A stretch of 64,000 bases of DNA from the NCBI GenBank assembly GCA_030490835.1, contig CM059975.1, positions 56,101,174-56,165,173 of the forward strand, in the 5' to 3' direction. Positions 1 through 11,706 of this stretch are shown here, piece by piece (position 1 is the stretch's first letter; each line of letters opens with the position of its first letter). The notes beneath the pieces are model-generated. The model saw nothing but the letters and a program-made list of their open reading frames with translations, was not told the origin of the DNA and made no database searches. The position numbers and the translations under genes are program-made. Origin of the DNA: Annona cherimola. Lineage: Eukaryota; Streptophyta; Magnoliopsida; Magnoliales; Annonaceae.

Positions 1-615
1 TGTGCACGACTCCCTAGGTTTCTATTTAAACTGGTTAACCTGCATAGCACACGTGCAGAAACCTGCGCGTACAGATGCGTAGTGGCGCCTAGGCTCCAAC
101 TCCCTGTGTGTTGTGTAACTTAAAAACCCTTCAGGATGCCCTGCATACTTGTGGCATGGTGCCTATGCGCCCCTATCTGGTGCCTGGGCGCCAACTCCTT
201 GGAGTCCTTGTGGTCTGGAAGCTCTTTAGAATGCCTGTATACTATTGAAGTGGCACCTAGGCGTCCCACGCTGGCGCCTGGGCGCCAACTCACTGGGAGC
301 TTCTTCTAGTGTGAGGTATTGGATCTTTTGTCTAAGGTATGTAGGTTGGCGTCTGGGCGCCAGCCTACCTGCTTCTTCACTTTGCTCCGTTCTGCCTTTG
401 ACTTGCCCACATGCCTGTGAATTTCTGTCCTTCCTGAAAAAAATGAATGAAACTAAATAAATGAACTAAAAATGCCTAATTTATACTAAAAATGCATAAA
501 AATTGCATAATACTCCTAAAATGCAAAGCGAGTGAAAATTTAGTTAAATGGAAGCAAACTAAACCTAATCTCTTGGACTAACACACAAAAATAGTCAAAT
601 TTTTGTGAGTTATTA
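1..615 (-). repeat. Athila-1 3' LTR, partial
   Basis: This is the U3-side part of an Athila-type LTR whose other end lies outside the window. It matches the LTRs at 22517-24100, 35930-37390 and 41768-43220 in order and content: a CCTAGG-containing leader, several copies of a GGCGCCTAGGCGCC-like palindrome followed by CAACTC, then the terminal stretch ending in a degenerate TTATTA (TTATCA in the better copies). A polypurine module follows directly, which fixes the orientation as minus and identifies this as a 3' LTR. Small ORFs here are not conserved between copies and are not genes. Confidence 0.8.
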
Positions 616-652
616 CACCCCCAAACTTAAATGTTGCTAGTCCTCGAGCAAC
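616..652 (-). promoter_or_regulatory. Athila-1 polypurine tract with upstream hairpin
   Basis: On the minus strand a purine run ending GGGGGTG abuts the LTR, as expected for the plus-strand primer of reverse transcription. Just upstream lies the hairpin GTTGCTAGTCCTCGAGCAAC (633-652). The same module occurs at 24101-24137 and 37391-37427, and a truncated copy at 22491-22516. Confidence 0.75.
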
Positions 653-794
653 ACATACAAACATAATGAATGCATAAATTAATTTGGAGTCTGTCTACTC
701 AACCTGATTCCCATTAGACTTATAACAATCACATCTTTCTATTCAACAAGATCAAGAATAACCTTAACTTGAAATAATTCATAAGAACTCAACC
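653..794 (-). other. Athila-1 3' non-coding region, first part
   Basis: Non-coding sequence between the polypurine module and the insertion point of element A. It aligns with 24138-24400 and 37428-37620 in the other Athila copies and continues at 6393 after element A. No ORF is conserved. Confidence 0.6.
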
Positions 795-3120
795 TTTGAA
801 ACCCCAACCTAAGGAGGATTCAATGTGTGCATTGAACATGCACATGTGACTTATATATGATTAAATGGAGTTTTTGGATGTTTTAGTGATTTGCTAAATT
901 ATGACAATTAGGGCTAAGGATTAACAATGATGATTCGAGTGATCAGTATGAGCTGATATGGGACAATGGTATTATAATAACTTGTTGGTGATTAAAATGC
1001 ACCAATATATCATGAATAATCATTTTCCATTATTCAAAATGAATTATGAGCATTTGAATGATAATTGTCAAGTTTAGCGGAAAAACACTAGAAAATTCAT
1101 AACTCAACGCCTGTAAGGTGGATTCAAGTGAAATTTGAGATGGAAGTTGATGATGTTGGACTTGAAATTTTGGATTCATGAAATGATGTCTAAACGGAGT
1201 GAAAACAGGACCCAAAACGGGTAAACAACTTGCTGTTTTGAAGGGTGTTAATTTATGAATGTTAAATATGTGTTAGAACCCTAAATTTGGATTAAAAAAA
1301 TGGGGTTAATTGCTGAAAATTCGAATTTATTAAATTGCTTAGGGTTATGTGTCAAAAGACACGTTAAACGGGTGAAAACTGGGTTCCAAAGTTGCTGTTT
1401 TGGAAACCTATGATCAGTGGATTTAAATTCTATAAAAATATCCTAATTAGAGTGGTAATTAAGGATAATTATCATGCTAAAATGTGGATTAAATTGTTGA
1501 CTTGGAAAATTTTATGAAATGCCTCATATATGTGTAGTTAAATGGCTATATGTGAAAGTATAGATATGCATGAGTGGTAAATGACCTATGTAATTTGGTT
1601 TTGTGCAAAAATGTATGAAAATATGATAAATTTTGTGAAAATATTTCTGTTTAGAATAGCATGATGTTAATCTCAAAATTTGGGATTAATTAATGAGGCT
1701 TAAGGCAACAACGGGTGCTTAAAATGAGCAACGATGTGTTAATTTTGGAAAAGGAGTGAAAAATGGTATAAGAAAAGTAATGAGCTAATAAATAAAAATT
1801 ATCGCATGATTATTATGTGATTGAATGATTACCCTACTTAGGGGACTAAATGTGATGTGTAATAGCCCATGTAGTGCACAAGTATCTGCTATACGGGAAT
1901 AACGACTTGAGAAGTCGAAGGAATTATATATGTTAATGAAAATGGGTTGGAAAACTGAGTTGAATGCAAGCAAAGGAAATATATGAATGTTATATCATTC
2001 TTATATGTATAGGCAAAGACAAAGGGATAAGCAAAACGAAAAGCTAAGCAAGCGATGTAAGCAAGCAGCTTTTTAAATGATTTTGATTTTCATTACAAGG
2101 TTTTTAAGGATGGTCATTCCTTGTCTATATGAGTATTAAAATATTTATCTCTATTTAAATAAATGATTCCTTATGGTTTCGCAATTATGGTTAAAATGTG
2201 ACGAAATATGAATTTATACCATATTTCATTGAAATGTTGTTTAAAGAGGGATGGTGCAAAGAATTCTCTACATGAGAATGACAATTTCCATGTGTAAGGA
2301 GGTATATAATGCCGGGGTAGCTAAAGGACAGGCATGGAATGGAAATCAAGTAGGCTAGTCGAGGTAGTAAGTGGGCAAGGAGTTCCCCTTGACGTTGCCA
2401 AGTCGGTAGGTCCGGCGCTAAGGATGGAAATGATCATGTCATGGAAAAATATTCCCCGTGCTAGCATACCCTCACATGAAGGATCACGTCATCAATGGAA
2501 ACGATGAATTTGCACATCCAATGTTCATGAAATGTTTATGAAAAGTGTTTGAATGATTTATGAAAAGGTTTTTACTCCACAGGTAGTTTATCACTTAGTA
2601 AGTGTCTCTACTAAAGGGAGAAAAATGCTTTTAAATAAATATGCCTTCAAAATGAATTGCCTGCAAAATATAATTTTGCTTATTGAGTTTCGACTTACGT
2701 TTTTATTTTCCAAACCCATAGACAGGTGAAAGTAGAAACCTGGCAAAGGAGCAGGAGCTATCCATTGAAAAAATGAGAAAAACATTATGAGTTTCATGTT
2801 TATGAAAGACTTATGTTGAATGACTGTAAATTTACCTTGATATTTTATGTTGACATCTATAAAGATACATGCAGTGACATCTGATTTATGAGATGGTTTG
2901 AAATATGTTATGAAAATCATGTCTAGTTATGACATTATTGGATGAAAATGATTCATATATGCATGAAATGAACATATGAGGAATTAAACTCCTATGAAAA
3001 GATATTTAATTGGACAAATATTCGTTAAAACCTGCAGTGTGACAGGGCAATAATCCTGCTGACGTTTACCAGTCAAACGATCTTGAGGTAAGGTCGTGAC
3101 GCTCGGGCTGGGGCACCACA
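795..3120 (+). repeat. Element A left LTR
   Basis: Starts TTTGAAACCCC, where the first G of the canonical TG has been lost (the right LTR has TGTGAAACCCC), and ends GGGGCACCACA. The primer-binding site follows six bases later. The short ORFs inside, on either strand, have no family match and change between the two LTR copies. Confidence 0.9.
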
Positions 3121-3125
3121 GAAGA

Positions 3126-3137
3126 TGGTATCAGAGC
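3126..3137 (+). promoter_or_regulatory. Element A primer-binding site (initiator Met tRNA)
   Basis: TGGTATCAGAGC is the standard complement of the plant initiator methionine tRNA 3' end. It lies six bases after the left LTR. Confidence 0.9.
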
Positions 3138-3571
3138 ATGGACTGGTAAATAGGCATGGAAAAGTTTAAGTGTGATGATTAAATATGATATGCATGATTT
3201 TATGATGATTGCATAAGTGAGTATCATGATAGGATGGATGATATATGATGATGAATAATATCACATGATTATTATTGTGTGAATTGGCATGTTAAGATGC
3301 TAAGAGTTTGTTTTATGAATGGATATTTTGATAATGAGCATAATATGATTAGTTATGTTCATATAGCTATCTCTAAGGATTTTGAATGAATAAAATGTAT
3401 GCATGTGATATGATAGCTATGTTTATGAGATTAGATCATATGTCTATGTGACAAGATGATAAGTATGTGATTGAGATGATAGCTATGAGATGAGATGAAA
3501 TCTATGTGAATAGATGATAAGCTATATCTATGTGATATGATAGGTATGATATCACAGAAGTTGGTATCAGA

Positions 3572-3640
3572 TGTTATGTTTGTAAGCAGGTAGGGAACAT
3601 CACCACGAATTGTCCAAATAAGGTACAAATGTTGCAAAGG
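3572..3640 (+). pseudogene. gag: gag zinc-knuckle remnant of element A
   Basis: The plus-strand frame reads CYVCKQVGNITTNC, a CX2CX4(H)X4C knuckle in which the zinc-binding His is replaced by Asn. Nothing else of gag is recognisable around it. Just before it, at 3551-3570, is a stretch resembling the LTR end plus primer site, which hints at a template switch in the past. The remnant shows that element A once carried a normal gag. Confidence 0.6.
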
Positions 3641-3781
3641 TAAGGAAGATCAGCTCAGTCAAGGTTAATAGAAGCAGCTAACCGACAGGTTACCTCTACG
3701 AACCTGGTACGTGTGAATGCTTTAACTCAAATGGAGTCACGGGAGCAAGAGGATGAAGTGGTTACAGGTATGGATTAAATT

Positions 3782-4015
3782 TTGGAAAGTTTGGCAATGG
3801 TCTTGTTTGATTTCGATGATAATCATTTAGTCATAAATTGCCAACATGTAACCACGCATGCACTACCTGTAGAGGAAACCAACAGGTGGAATTCTCTATA
3901 TGTAGGTTACCTATGGTTAATTAAAAATGTTGATGCTCAATGGGACAAATATTTTGAAAATAAGAATATTTGGGAACTAAGAGAAGAAGTAGAAAGGAAA
4001 TACCCAATTATTTAA
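3782..4015 (+). pseudogene. pol: pol C-terminal remnant (chromodomain-like tail) of element A
   Basis: The last codons before the polypurine region read WELREEVERKYP, which resembles the end of the integrase chromodomain of Tekay/Del chromoviruses (known family pattern: W-E followed by an acidic-basic helix and YP-L-F). A preceding QWDKYFENKNI segment fits the same domain. No integrase core remains upstream. This is the main evidence that the long-LTR gypsy elements here are chromovirus-like; it is a short match, so the lineage call is moderate. Confidence 0.5.
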
Positions 4016-4024
4016 AGAATAGAC

Positions 4025-4060
4025 GGTTTCGGGACGAAACCTGTTATAAGGGGGGAGGAT
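4025..4060 (+). promoter_or_regulatory. Element A hairpin and polypurine tract
   Basis: A perfect inverted repeat GGTTTCG-GGA-CGAAACC (4025-4041) precedes the purine run AAGGGGGGAGGAT (4048-4060), which abuts the right LTR. The same pair is found in element B at 17147-17181. Confidence 0.85.
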
Positions 4061-6387
4061 TGTGAAACCCCAACCTAAGGAGGATTCAATGTGTGCATTG
4101 AACATGCACATGTAACTTATATATGATTAAATGGAGATTTTGGATGTTTTTGTGATTTACTAAATTATGGCAATTAGGGCTAAGGATTAACAGTGATGAT
4201 TCGAGTGATCAGTATGAGCTGATATGGGACAATGGTATTAGAATAATTTGTTGGTGATTAAAACGCACCAATATATCATGAATAATCATTTTCCATTATT
4301 CAAAACGAATTATGAGCATTTGAATGATAATTGTCAAGTTTAGTGGAAAAACACTAGAAAATTCATAACTCAACACCTGTAAGGCAGATTCAAGTGAAAT
4401 TTGAGATGGAAGTTGATGATGTTGGACTCAAAATTATGGATTTATGAAACGATGTCTAAACGGAGTGAAAACAGGACCCAAAATGGGTAAACAACTTGCT
4501 GTTTTGAAGGGTGTTAACTTATGAATGTTAAATATGTGTTAGAATCATAAATTTGGATTAAGAAAAGTGGGGTTAATTGCTGAAAATTCGGATTTATTAA
4601 ATTGCTTACGGTTATGTGTCAAAAGACACGTTAAACGGGTGAAAAATGGGTTCCAAAGTTGCTGTTTTGGAAACCTATGATTAGTGGATTTAAATTCTAT
4701 AAAAATACCCTAATTACAGTGGTAATTAAGGATAATTATCATGCTGAAATGTGGATTAAATAGCTGACTTGGAAAATTTTATGAAATGCCTCATATATGT
4801 GTTGTTAAATGGCTATATGTGAAAGGATAGACATGCATGAGTGGTAAATGACCTATGTAATTTGGTTTTGTGCAAAAATGCATGAAAATATGATAAATTT
4901 TGTGAATATATTGCTCTTTAGAATTGCATGATATTAATCTCAAATTTTGAAATTAATTAATGAGGATTAAGGCAACAACGGGTGCTTAAAATGAGCAATG
5001 ATGTGTGAATTTGGAAAAAGGAGTGAAAAATGGTATAAGGAAAGTAGTGAGCCATTAAATAATAATTATTGGATGATTATTATGTAATTGAATGATTACC
5101 CTACTTAAGGGGCTAAATGTGATGTGTAATAGCCCATGTAGTGCACTAGTATGTGCTATACGGGAATAACGATTTGAGAAGTCGAAGGAATTATGTATGT
5201 TAATGAAAATGGGTTGGAAAACTGAGTTGAATGTAAGAAAACGAAATATATGAATGTTATATCATTCTTATATGTATACGCAAAGGCAAAAGGATAAGCG
5301 AAATGGAAAGCTAAGCAAGCGAGGTAAGCAAGCGGCTTTCTAAATAATTTTGGTTTTCATTACAAGGTATTTAACGATGGTCTTTCCTTGTCTATATGAG
5401 TATTGAAATGTTTATCTCTATTTAAATAAATGATTGCTTATGGTTTCGCAATTATGCTTGAAATGTGATGAAACATGAATTTATACGATGGTTCATTGAA
5501 ATTGTGTTTAAAGAGAGATGGTGCAAAGAATTCTCTACATGAGAATGACAAGTTCCATGTGTAAGGAGGTATATAATGCCGAGGTAGCTAAAGGACATGC
5601 ATGGAATAGAAATCAAGTAGGCTAGTCGTGGTAGTAAGTGGACAAGGAGTCCCCCTTGACATCGCCAAGTCGGTAGGTCCGACGCTAAGGATGGAAAGGA
5701 TCATGTCATGGAAAAATGTTCCCCGTGCTAACGTACCCTCACATGAAGGATAACGTTATCAATGGAAATGATGAATTTGCACATCCAATGTTCATGAAAT
5801 GTTTATGAAAAGTGTTTGAATGATTTATGAAAAGGTTTTTGCTCCATAGGTAGTTGATCACTTGATAAGTGTCTCTACTAAAGCGAGAAAAATGCTTTTA
5901 AATAAATATGCCTTTAAAATGATTTGCCTGTAAAATATAAGTTTGCTTATTGAGTTTCGACTCACATTTTAATTTTCCAAACCCATAGACAGGTGAAAGA
6001 AGAAACTTGGCAAAGGAGCAGGAGCTATCCATTGAAAAAATGAGAAAAACATTATGAGTTTCATGTTTATGAAAAACTTATGTTGAATGACTGTAAATTT
6101 ACCTTGATGTTTTATGTTGACATCTATAAAGATACATGCAGTGACATCTGATTTATGAGATGGTTTGAAATATGTTATGAAAATCATGTCTAGTTATGAC
6201 ATTATTGGATGGAAATGACTCAGATATGCATAAAATGAACATATGAGGAATTAAACTCCTATGAAAAGATATTTAATTGGATAAATATTTGATAAAACCC
6301 ACCGTGTGATAGGGCAACAATCCTGATCACGTTTACCAGTCGAACGATCTTGAGGTAAGGTTGTGACGCTTGGGCTGGGGCGCCACA
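4061..6387 (+). repeat. Element A right LTR
   Basis: Begins TGTGAAACCCC and ends GGGGCGCCACA, followed by the CAACC target duplication. It is colinear with the left LTR throughout with scattered substitutions and small indels. Confidence 0.9.
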
Positions 6388-6392
6388 CAACC

Positions 6393-7487
6393 ATTTCTCA
6401 CCATAGGACATGCGTTTTCATTTTCATTTTCTCAAATCCAGTTACATATGAATGACAGTATTTCTAGTTCAAAGTAATAATTCAATCATACTAATCTTCC
6501 TCTTGATCAAAAGAAACTGGTTAGAAAATCGATACAAAACAGGTGAACAAAAGTTTAAGCATAATTTTTTTGGTCAAAGAACATGATAATAATACACTAG
6601 ATTCCATTTTTTCCAATTGCACATTCTCCCCCTCCCAAACTTATTACAAAACTCTCCTCACCATATTTTAGGATATGTGGAGATCTTTTCTTTTTATTTT
6701 TGCTCCCCTTACCATATTTCAGGGTATCTGGGGAGAGTTTTGATTTTTAAAGCATTATTACTGTGATTTTCCTTTGCTTTTTTATGCGAACTTTAACATT
6801 TGTTGATGCCAAGTCCTGGTTACTCAGCTTAGGTCAATCACCCCTTTTTATTGTTCCGATACTTGGTAGGGATACTGAACATGCAAGAAAATTTTGTGAA
6901 GTATTATCATTTCTGAGACTATTAATTCCCTTAAAGCACTTGGTTAACATTTGTTTAACTCAATTCTTAGCATTTCAGTTGAAAAGATTAGCATGGAATT
7001 GAATTATAACAATGTACTATGAGATTTAGTCCAATTGTTTCACATGTTACTTGCAACTTTACTTAACACGTAGTCCTTAGCCTGAATTTTCGATTTTTCA
7101 TGAAATCGATTTCAAGTTAAAGCTTTTCTCGACCTTGCACATATTTCATCAAAATGGATTGAAACAAGATAATTTTCATAGGAAAAATGTGACATGATAT
7201 GCAATCTAACACATGTATATAAGATATAAATCAAAACAAACCAAAAGGAATTATACACCCTCCCAAACTCAAGGGATGCATTGTCCTCAATGCATGCAAC
7301 TACATGAAACCTACATGATCATAGACTCAGAAATAAATAGAAAAGGAATATAAAATGGAAAGGGCAGGTACTCCCCTTGGTGTCAGATGTCGAGGAGTCG
7401 TCGTTGTCATCGCACTCACTTTCTTCAGCAGGCTGATGTGAAGATTGACCAAAATAGGCTCGGAACTCGAAAGATGTCGATGGAAGT
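6393..7487 (-). other. Athila-1 3' non-coding region, continued, and end of its env-like ORF
   Basis: Resumes the Athila-1 sequence after element A. It contains two copies of a 'caccatatttcagg' repeat (near 6657 and 6708), the AT-rich spacer shared with 37920-38430 and 43230-43700, the internal hairpin/purine module at 7255-7295, and from about 7370 a stretch matching the C-terminal end of the env-like ORF, cut by element B at 7488. The 79-codon plus-strand frame at 6763-7002 is open only in this copy and is not considered a gene. Confidence 0.6.
7255..7295 (-). promoter_or_regulatory. Internal (second) hairpin plus purine tract of Athila-1
   Basis: On the minus strand a perfect hairpin (ATGCATTGTCCTCAATGCAT on the plus strand, 7276-7295) is followed by a purine tract like the 3' polypurine tract. 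Equivalent modules lie at 38429-38471 and 43705-43748. Its function is not known to me; it could be a second plus-strand primer. Confidence 0.5.
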
Positions 7488-9995
7488 TGTGATACCCAGA
7501 CCCAAGTAAGGCTTATATATATGTGTAATTGACATATAAATATGGATTATGAATGATTGAGTGGAATTATGAATAATTTTCTTTGCAATATTGATAATTT
7601 ATTGCAATTAGGGCAAATGATTATAAGCCAATTTCGGTCAATGTGATTAAAGAGGCCTAATGAGGGTTAGGAAATGTGAATATATTGAGGATAATTACCT
7701 CATATATTATGCTTTAATTAATGGAGATTATGTTGATAACTATGGACTTAAGGTAGCAAATGCTAAAAAATTCATAATTCAACGCAGGTAAGGCAGATTA
7801 AGATGAAAATTGAAAAGTAAGCACATAATTTCATGCTTAATCTTATGGAAAAGTTAGATTATGAAAATTTTGATGGGATTAGGGTGAAAATCGATTATTA
7901 CCCTCCAAAATTCAAGGATGACTTCAAATGATCATAACTTGAGCTAGAAAAGTCGGATTGAGACGAAATTTGAAATGAACGGTTAAAATTATGAGATTAA
8001 TGATATGAAAGGATTTGATCAAGCTAATGATGGTGGGATCATGTTTGCACAAAAAATTAGTGTATACCTTTGAATTTTGTGCACCATAAAGTAAGCTTGT
8101 ATTTATGTTAAAGTTAAAGTGATTAATTAAATAATTAATGGCATAAATGAGGTGTCAAAAGGAGATAATTACACATGGATTTTATGAATTAATTAAAATA
8201 AAAAAATTCATGATAAAATCAAGTGATTAATGGCATGATTTAATGGCTAATGTGCTAGCTCGAAGGAGCTTGAAGTAGGTGTCATGGAATGGATGACTAT
8301 GAGCTCGTCCATAGGTGTAAGGGGTTAGAAAGAGAAATTTTCAAAGGAGGAAAACCCTTTAAACAGAAGCTATGCACAACCCCATATTCCAGTAGCATGA
8401 AGGCCAGAAAAATGGGAGAAAAAGAGAAGGAAAAAGGGCAAGAAAGAAGAGGAATTCAAGCTAGCAAAGTGGAATTGAAGTTGGATTTAATTCATGTAAG
8501 TATACCCTATAATTTGAGTTCATTAATCTTAAGCTTTTCACCTCAACTTATGAGTCAAGAATTTAATTCATATTGAACACTTAAAGTATGATTCATAATG
8601 CCCTTGATTAGGGTATTGATTAAGGATTGAATGAAAAGAATGAAATCAAGGGTTCAAGAGGATGAAAATGGAGATTAGGGTTGAAAATGGGTTGATTAAC
8701 CTAGTTGAAATTTCCTTAAACCCCCATATGATATTTCTGTTTTGATTTTCTATCATAATTATATGATGATTCATGATTTAATGGATTATATATGTTGATT
8801 TGGGCTTAAGTTATAAATTTTAGAAAGAATGAGAATTAGGGTTTCATATATTACTTGATTTTCATGTTTTTATGTTAAAAATGAAATATGAATTAGCCCA
8901 AATTATTTATGGATGATTAAGGGGGTGAAATACTCTAAACTTAGAGTACTTTGTACGTTCAAAATGGGTTAGAAAGGATTGCCGTAAATCTGATTATTAG
9001 GGGCATACATATGGACGTCCAAAGTGATGCAAAAAGGGTACCCAAAATGTGTATGGAAATTACTGTTATGAAAGTAAACGAATTATGAATTTTAAATATG
9101 TTTTAATACCCTAAATTTGGCTTAAGAAAATCATGATTAATTTCTGAAATTTATGGATTAGACAACTGTTTTGATTTAAGTATCAAAAGAGGCGTTGAAA
9201 GGATGAAAAATGGGTCTCAAAGTTGCTATTTTGGAACCCTATGATGAATGGATTAAAATTCCAAAATTAGACCTTAAATTAAATGTTAATTACTGGGTTT
9301 AATCATGCTGGAATAAGAGACAAGTTTCTGTGTTGAAATATTTTCAGAAATACATGATCTATGTGTTGAGAAATGGCCTTGTATGGTGAGATAGGCATGA
9401 GAAAATGCTAAGTGGTTTATGAGAATGGTTAAAATGAAAAATGCATGAAAACATGATGAAAATGTGGATTAAAGTACTGTTTTAGTGAATAATGATAATC
9501 TTAAATTTTGAGATTATTATATGATGCCTAAGTTATTAATTAAGTGCTTAAAATGAGCACCAGCGTATGAAAAGTGAAAAATATATTAAAAATGATAAAT
9601 GGAGGTGATGAACCTCAAAATAATGATTTAATGAATGATTATTATATGTATGCAAGATTACCCTACATAAGGGTATTAAAAATGAATGTATGGATAATGT
9701 GATGTATAGGCTATGTTAATATGTATGAACACCCATTTGTCTTAAGCTAGTGTAATGTAAATCCAAATGGATTTATGTAGGTTGGAAAACCTAAGGAATA
9801 TAAGCATTTAAAGTTGATGTGAATGAATGAAATGCTATTTTCATTTATCTAGGCAAAGGCAAGGAAAAGAATGGAAGAAAGGGATTAAGGCGATCTCAGG
9901 TAAGCAAGCGAACTTTCCAAAATTACTGTTTTCTTTTTATGTGATGATATGAGATTGTACTGTTTATGATTATGTTTTGACGAATGGGCAAGCAC

Positions 9996-10100
9996 AAGTT
10001 TTGAAAATGATGGCTTTAATGAAAAGCCATAAGTTTTGAAAATGACGGCTTTAATGAAAAGTCATAAGTTTTGGAAAAGGATGATTTTAATGAAAAGCCT
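9996..10100 (+). repeat. 35-bp tandem repeat, three copies
   Basis: Unit of 35 bp beginning AAGTTTTGAAAATGATGGC, at 9996, 10031 and 10066, with a few substitutions. The same array occurs in LTR D near 59204-59310, which places B and D in one family. Confidence 0.8.
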
Positions 10101-11034
10101 CAAGGTTTGTTTCATGGGAAGCAAGCAACAGTTTTTTTTAAGATAATATTTTATCAAAAGTGTTGCCAAAGATTGGGAATACTTTATGCTAATGAATTTA
10201 GAAATTTTCTTATGAGTAAGCAAGTTCTCCATGATAATAATTGTAAAGGATTTTATGATTTATGCCGATGTTTTTAAGAATTTGCTTTCAAGCAAGCAAG
10301 TTCTTTATGATGTTGTTTCAAAAGTATTTTATAAGAAAAAGGGAATTTTGCCCTTTTTACAAGGCAACATTTGTAAATAATTTTTGAGTTATTTTTACAA
10401 TAATCTGTGATAAACAATTATGTTTATGAAAGAAAAAGGGAAATGGGATTTGATTTTAGGAAAAAGATTGATTTTTTTTATGTCAGGATATTTAAATATA
10501 AAAAATGATTTGGACTTAGTCCATATGTTTTGAAATAATATTCGAAAAAGTTTTGATTTCCTTTAGATAAGGAAATCTATGTCGGAAATGTCTTGAAAAA
10601 TATTTATACGGATATGTAAAAATGGGATTTAAGGATGACCAACCCAATAAGTTGATTTTATAAAATGGTTTGATTTCGGGTTGTTAATATAGCATGTAAA
10701 AGCTATGCAAGATCATCTTTATGTAAAAATGACAAAATTTATATGTAGACAAGAAATTGATTTTAAGGTGGTTGAGAAGGGGATAGCACAATTGCATAAC
10801 TTTTGTGAGCAGAAAGGCCCCGAAATGGAAACCAAAAAAATGTTAGAAAACTATATGATTTATTCTTGAAAATTCAAAAGTTTTGAAGTTCTTTTATAAG
10901 GGTTTTAAGATGTATTGTTTCTCAAACATTTCAAATGTTTATCAAATTCTTCTAAAAGAATTTAAGGAAGGTCATCCGAAAATTAGATTTCAAATGAGAA
11001 CTTGTTTAAAGTGGGTGCGCTCGCTTTACAAGTT

Positions 11035-11209
11035 GACACGGACTGCGGTCTGTGATGTTTTTTCAAAAATAATTTTTTAAAAAAAGATACAGACCTCGGT
11101 CTGTGATGTTTTTCAAGTATGGATGCAGACTACGGTCTGTGATCCCGGTTTAAAAGGACACGAGTTGCGGACTGTGATACTTTAAACCACACGGAATGCG
11201 GTCTGTGAT
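11035..11209 (+). repeat. Short dispersed repeat 'cGGTCTGTGAT', five copies
   Basis: Five imperfect copies of an 18-20 bp unit, consensus CAGACTGCGGTCTGTGAT, in 175 bp. Each unit contains an imperfect inverted repeat (CAGAC...GTCTG). Spacing is irregular. Confidence 0.7.
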
Positions 11210-11706
11210 ATGGATGTATGGTGTACCAGTACAAGGAATAGGCCGGTTGTAGAGCACGATTGGAGATGGACTGAGGCCCACTCTACATATGGAAAAGTCG
11301 CTGAGGGATAGCAGGTGGCCAACGGCGCCCTCCCTAAGATGGGAGAAGGATGAAGAAACAGTCGCCTGGTTAGCGTGCTATTAAGGATTCTCTTTTAAAA
11401 GGTAGAGTGATCACTTACTAAGTGTCACTACTGAATGGGGAGAAATGCATTTGCTTATGTTTTGCTTTTGAAAAGCCCAAAGATTGGGACATAAAAGCAT
11501 TTTTATGAAAAGTTATCCTACAGGAATTTTTATGAAATGATTACCCTAAAAATGGGGTGTTTTACACAAAAGTGTAAATAACAAGGATGAAAGGAAATGT
11601 TTTATGCAAATGCTTTTATGAAAACGGATTATGTATTTATATGCCTTGTTTATTTATAAACAGGCCCCAAGACGGGGATTATGAAAATGATTTATGACAA
11701 ACTTGG

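Larger units (their letters stand above)
795..6387 (+). mobile_element. Element A: internally deleted chromovirus-like Ty3/gypsy retrotransposon
   Basis: Two LTRs (795-3120 and 4061-6387, 2326 and 2327 bp) flank an internal region of only 940 bp. A perfect 5-bp target duplication CAACC lies at 790-794 and 6388-6392. The primer site, a zinc-knuckle remnant, a chromodomain-like tail and the polypurine tract survive; protease, RT, RNase H and integrase are missing. It is therefore a non-autonomous deletion derivative that keeps the cis sites needed for mobilisation. The LTRs differ at many positions, so the insertion is much older than the copia element at 24834. The target is the 3' non-coding region of Athila-1. 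Confidence 0.9.

Noticed and set aside
3551..3570. Second primer-site-like sequence (CACAGAAGTTGGTATCAGA)
   Set aside because: It is inside the internal region of element A with no LTR end before it, and a related segment occurs inside element B. Treated as a relic, not a working site.
6763..7002. 79-codon ORF with a hydrophobic N-terminus
   Set aside because: The same non-coding region occurs at 37940 and 43245, where the frame is broken.
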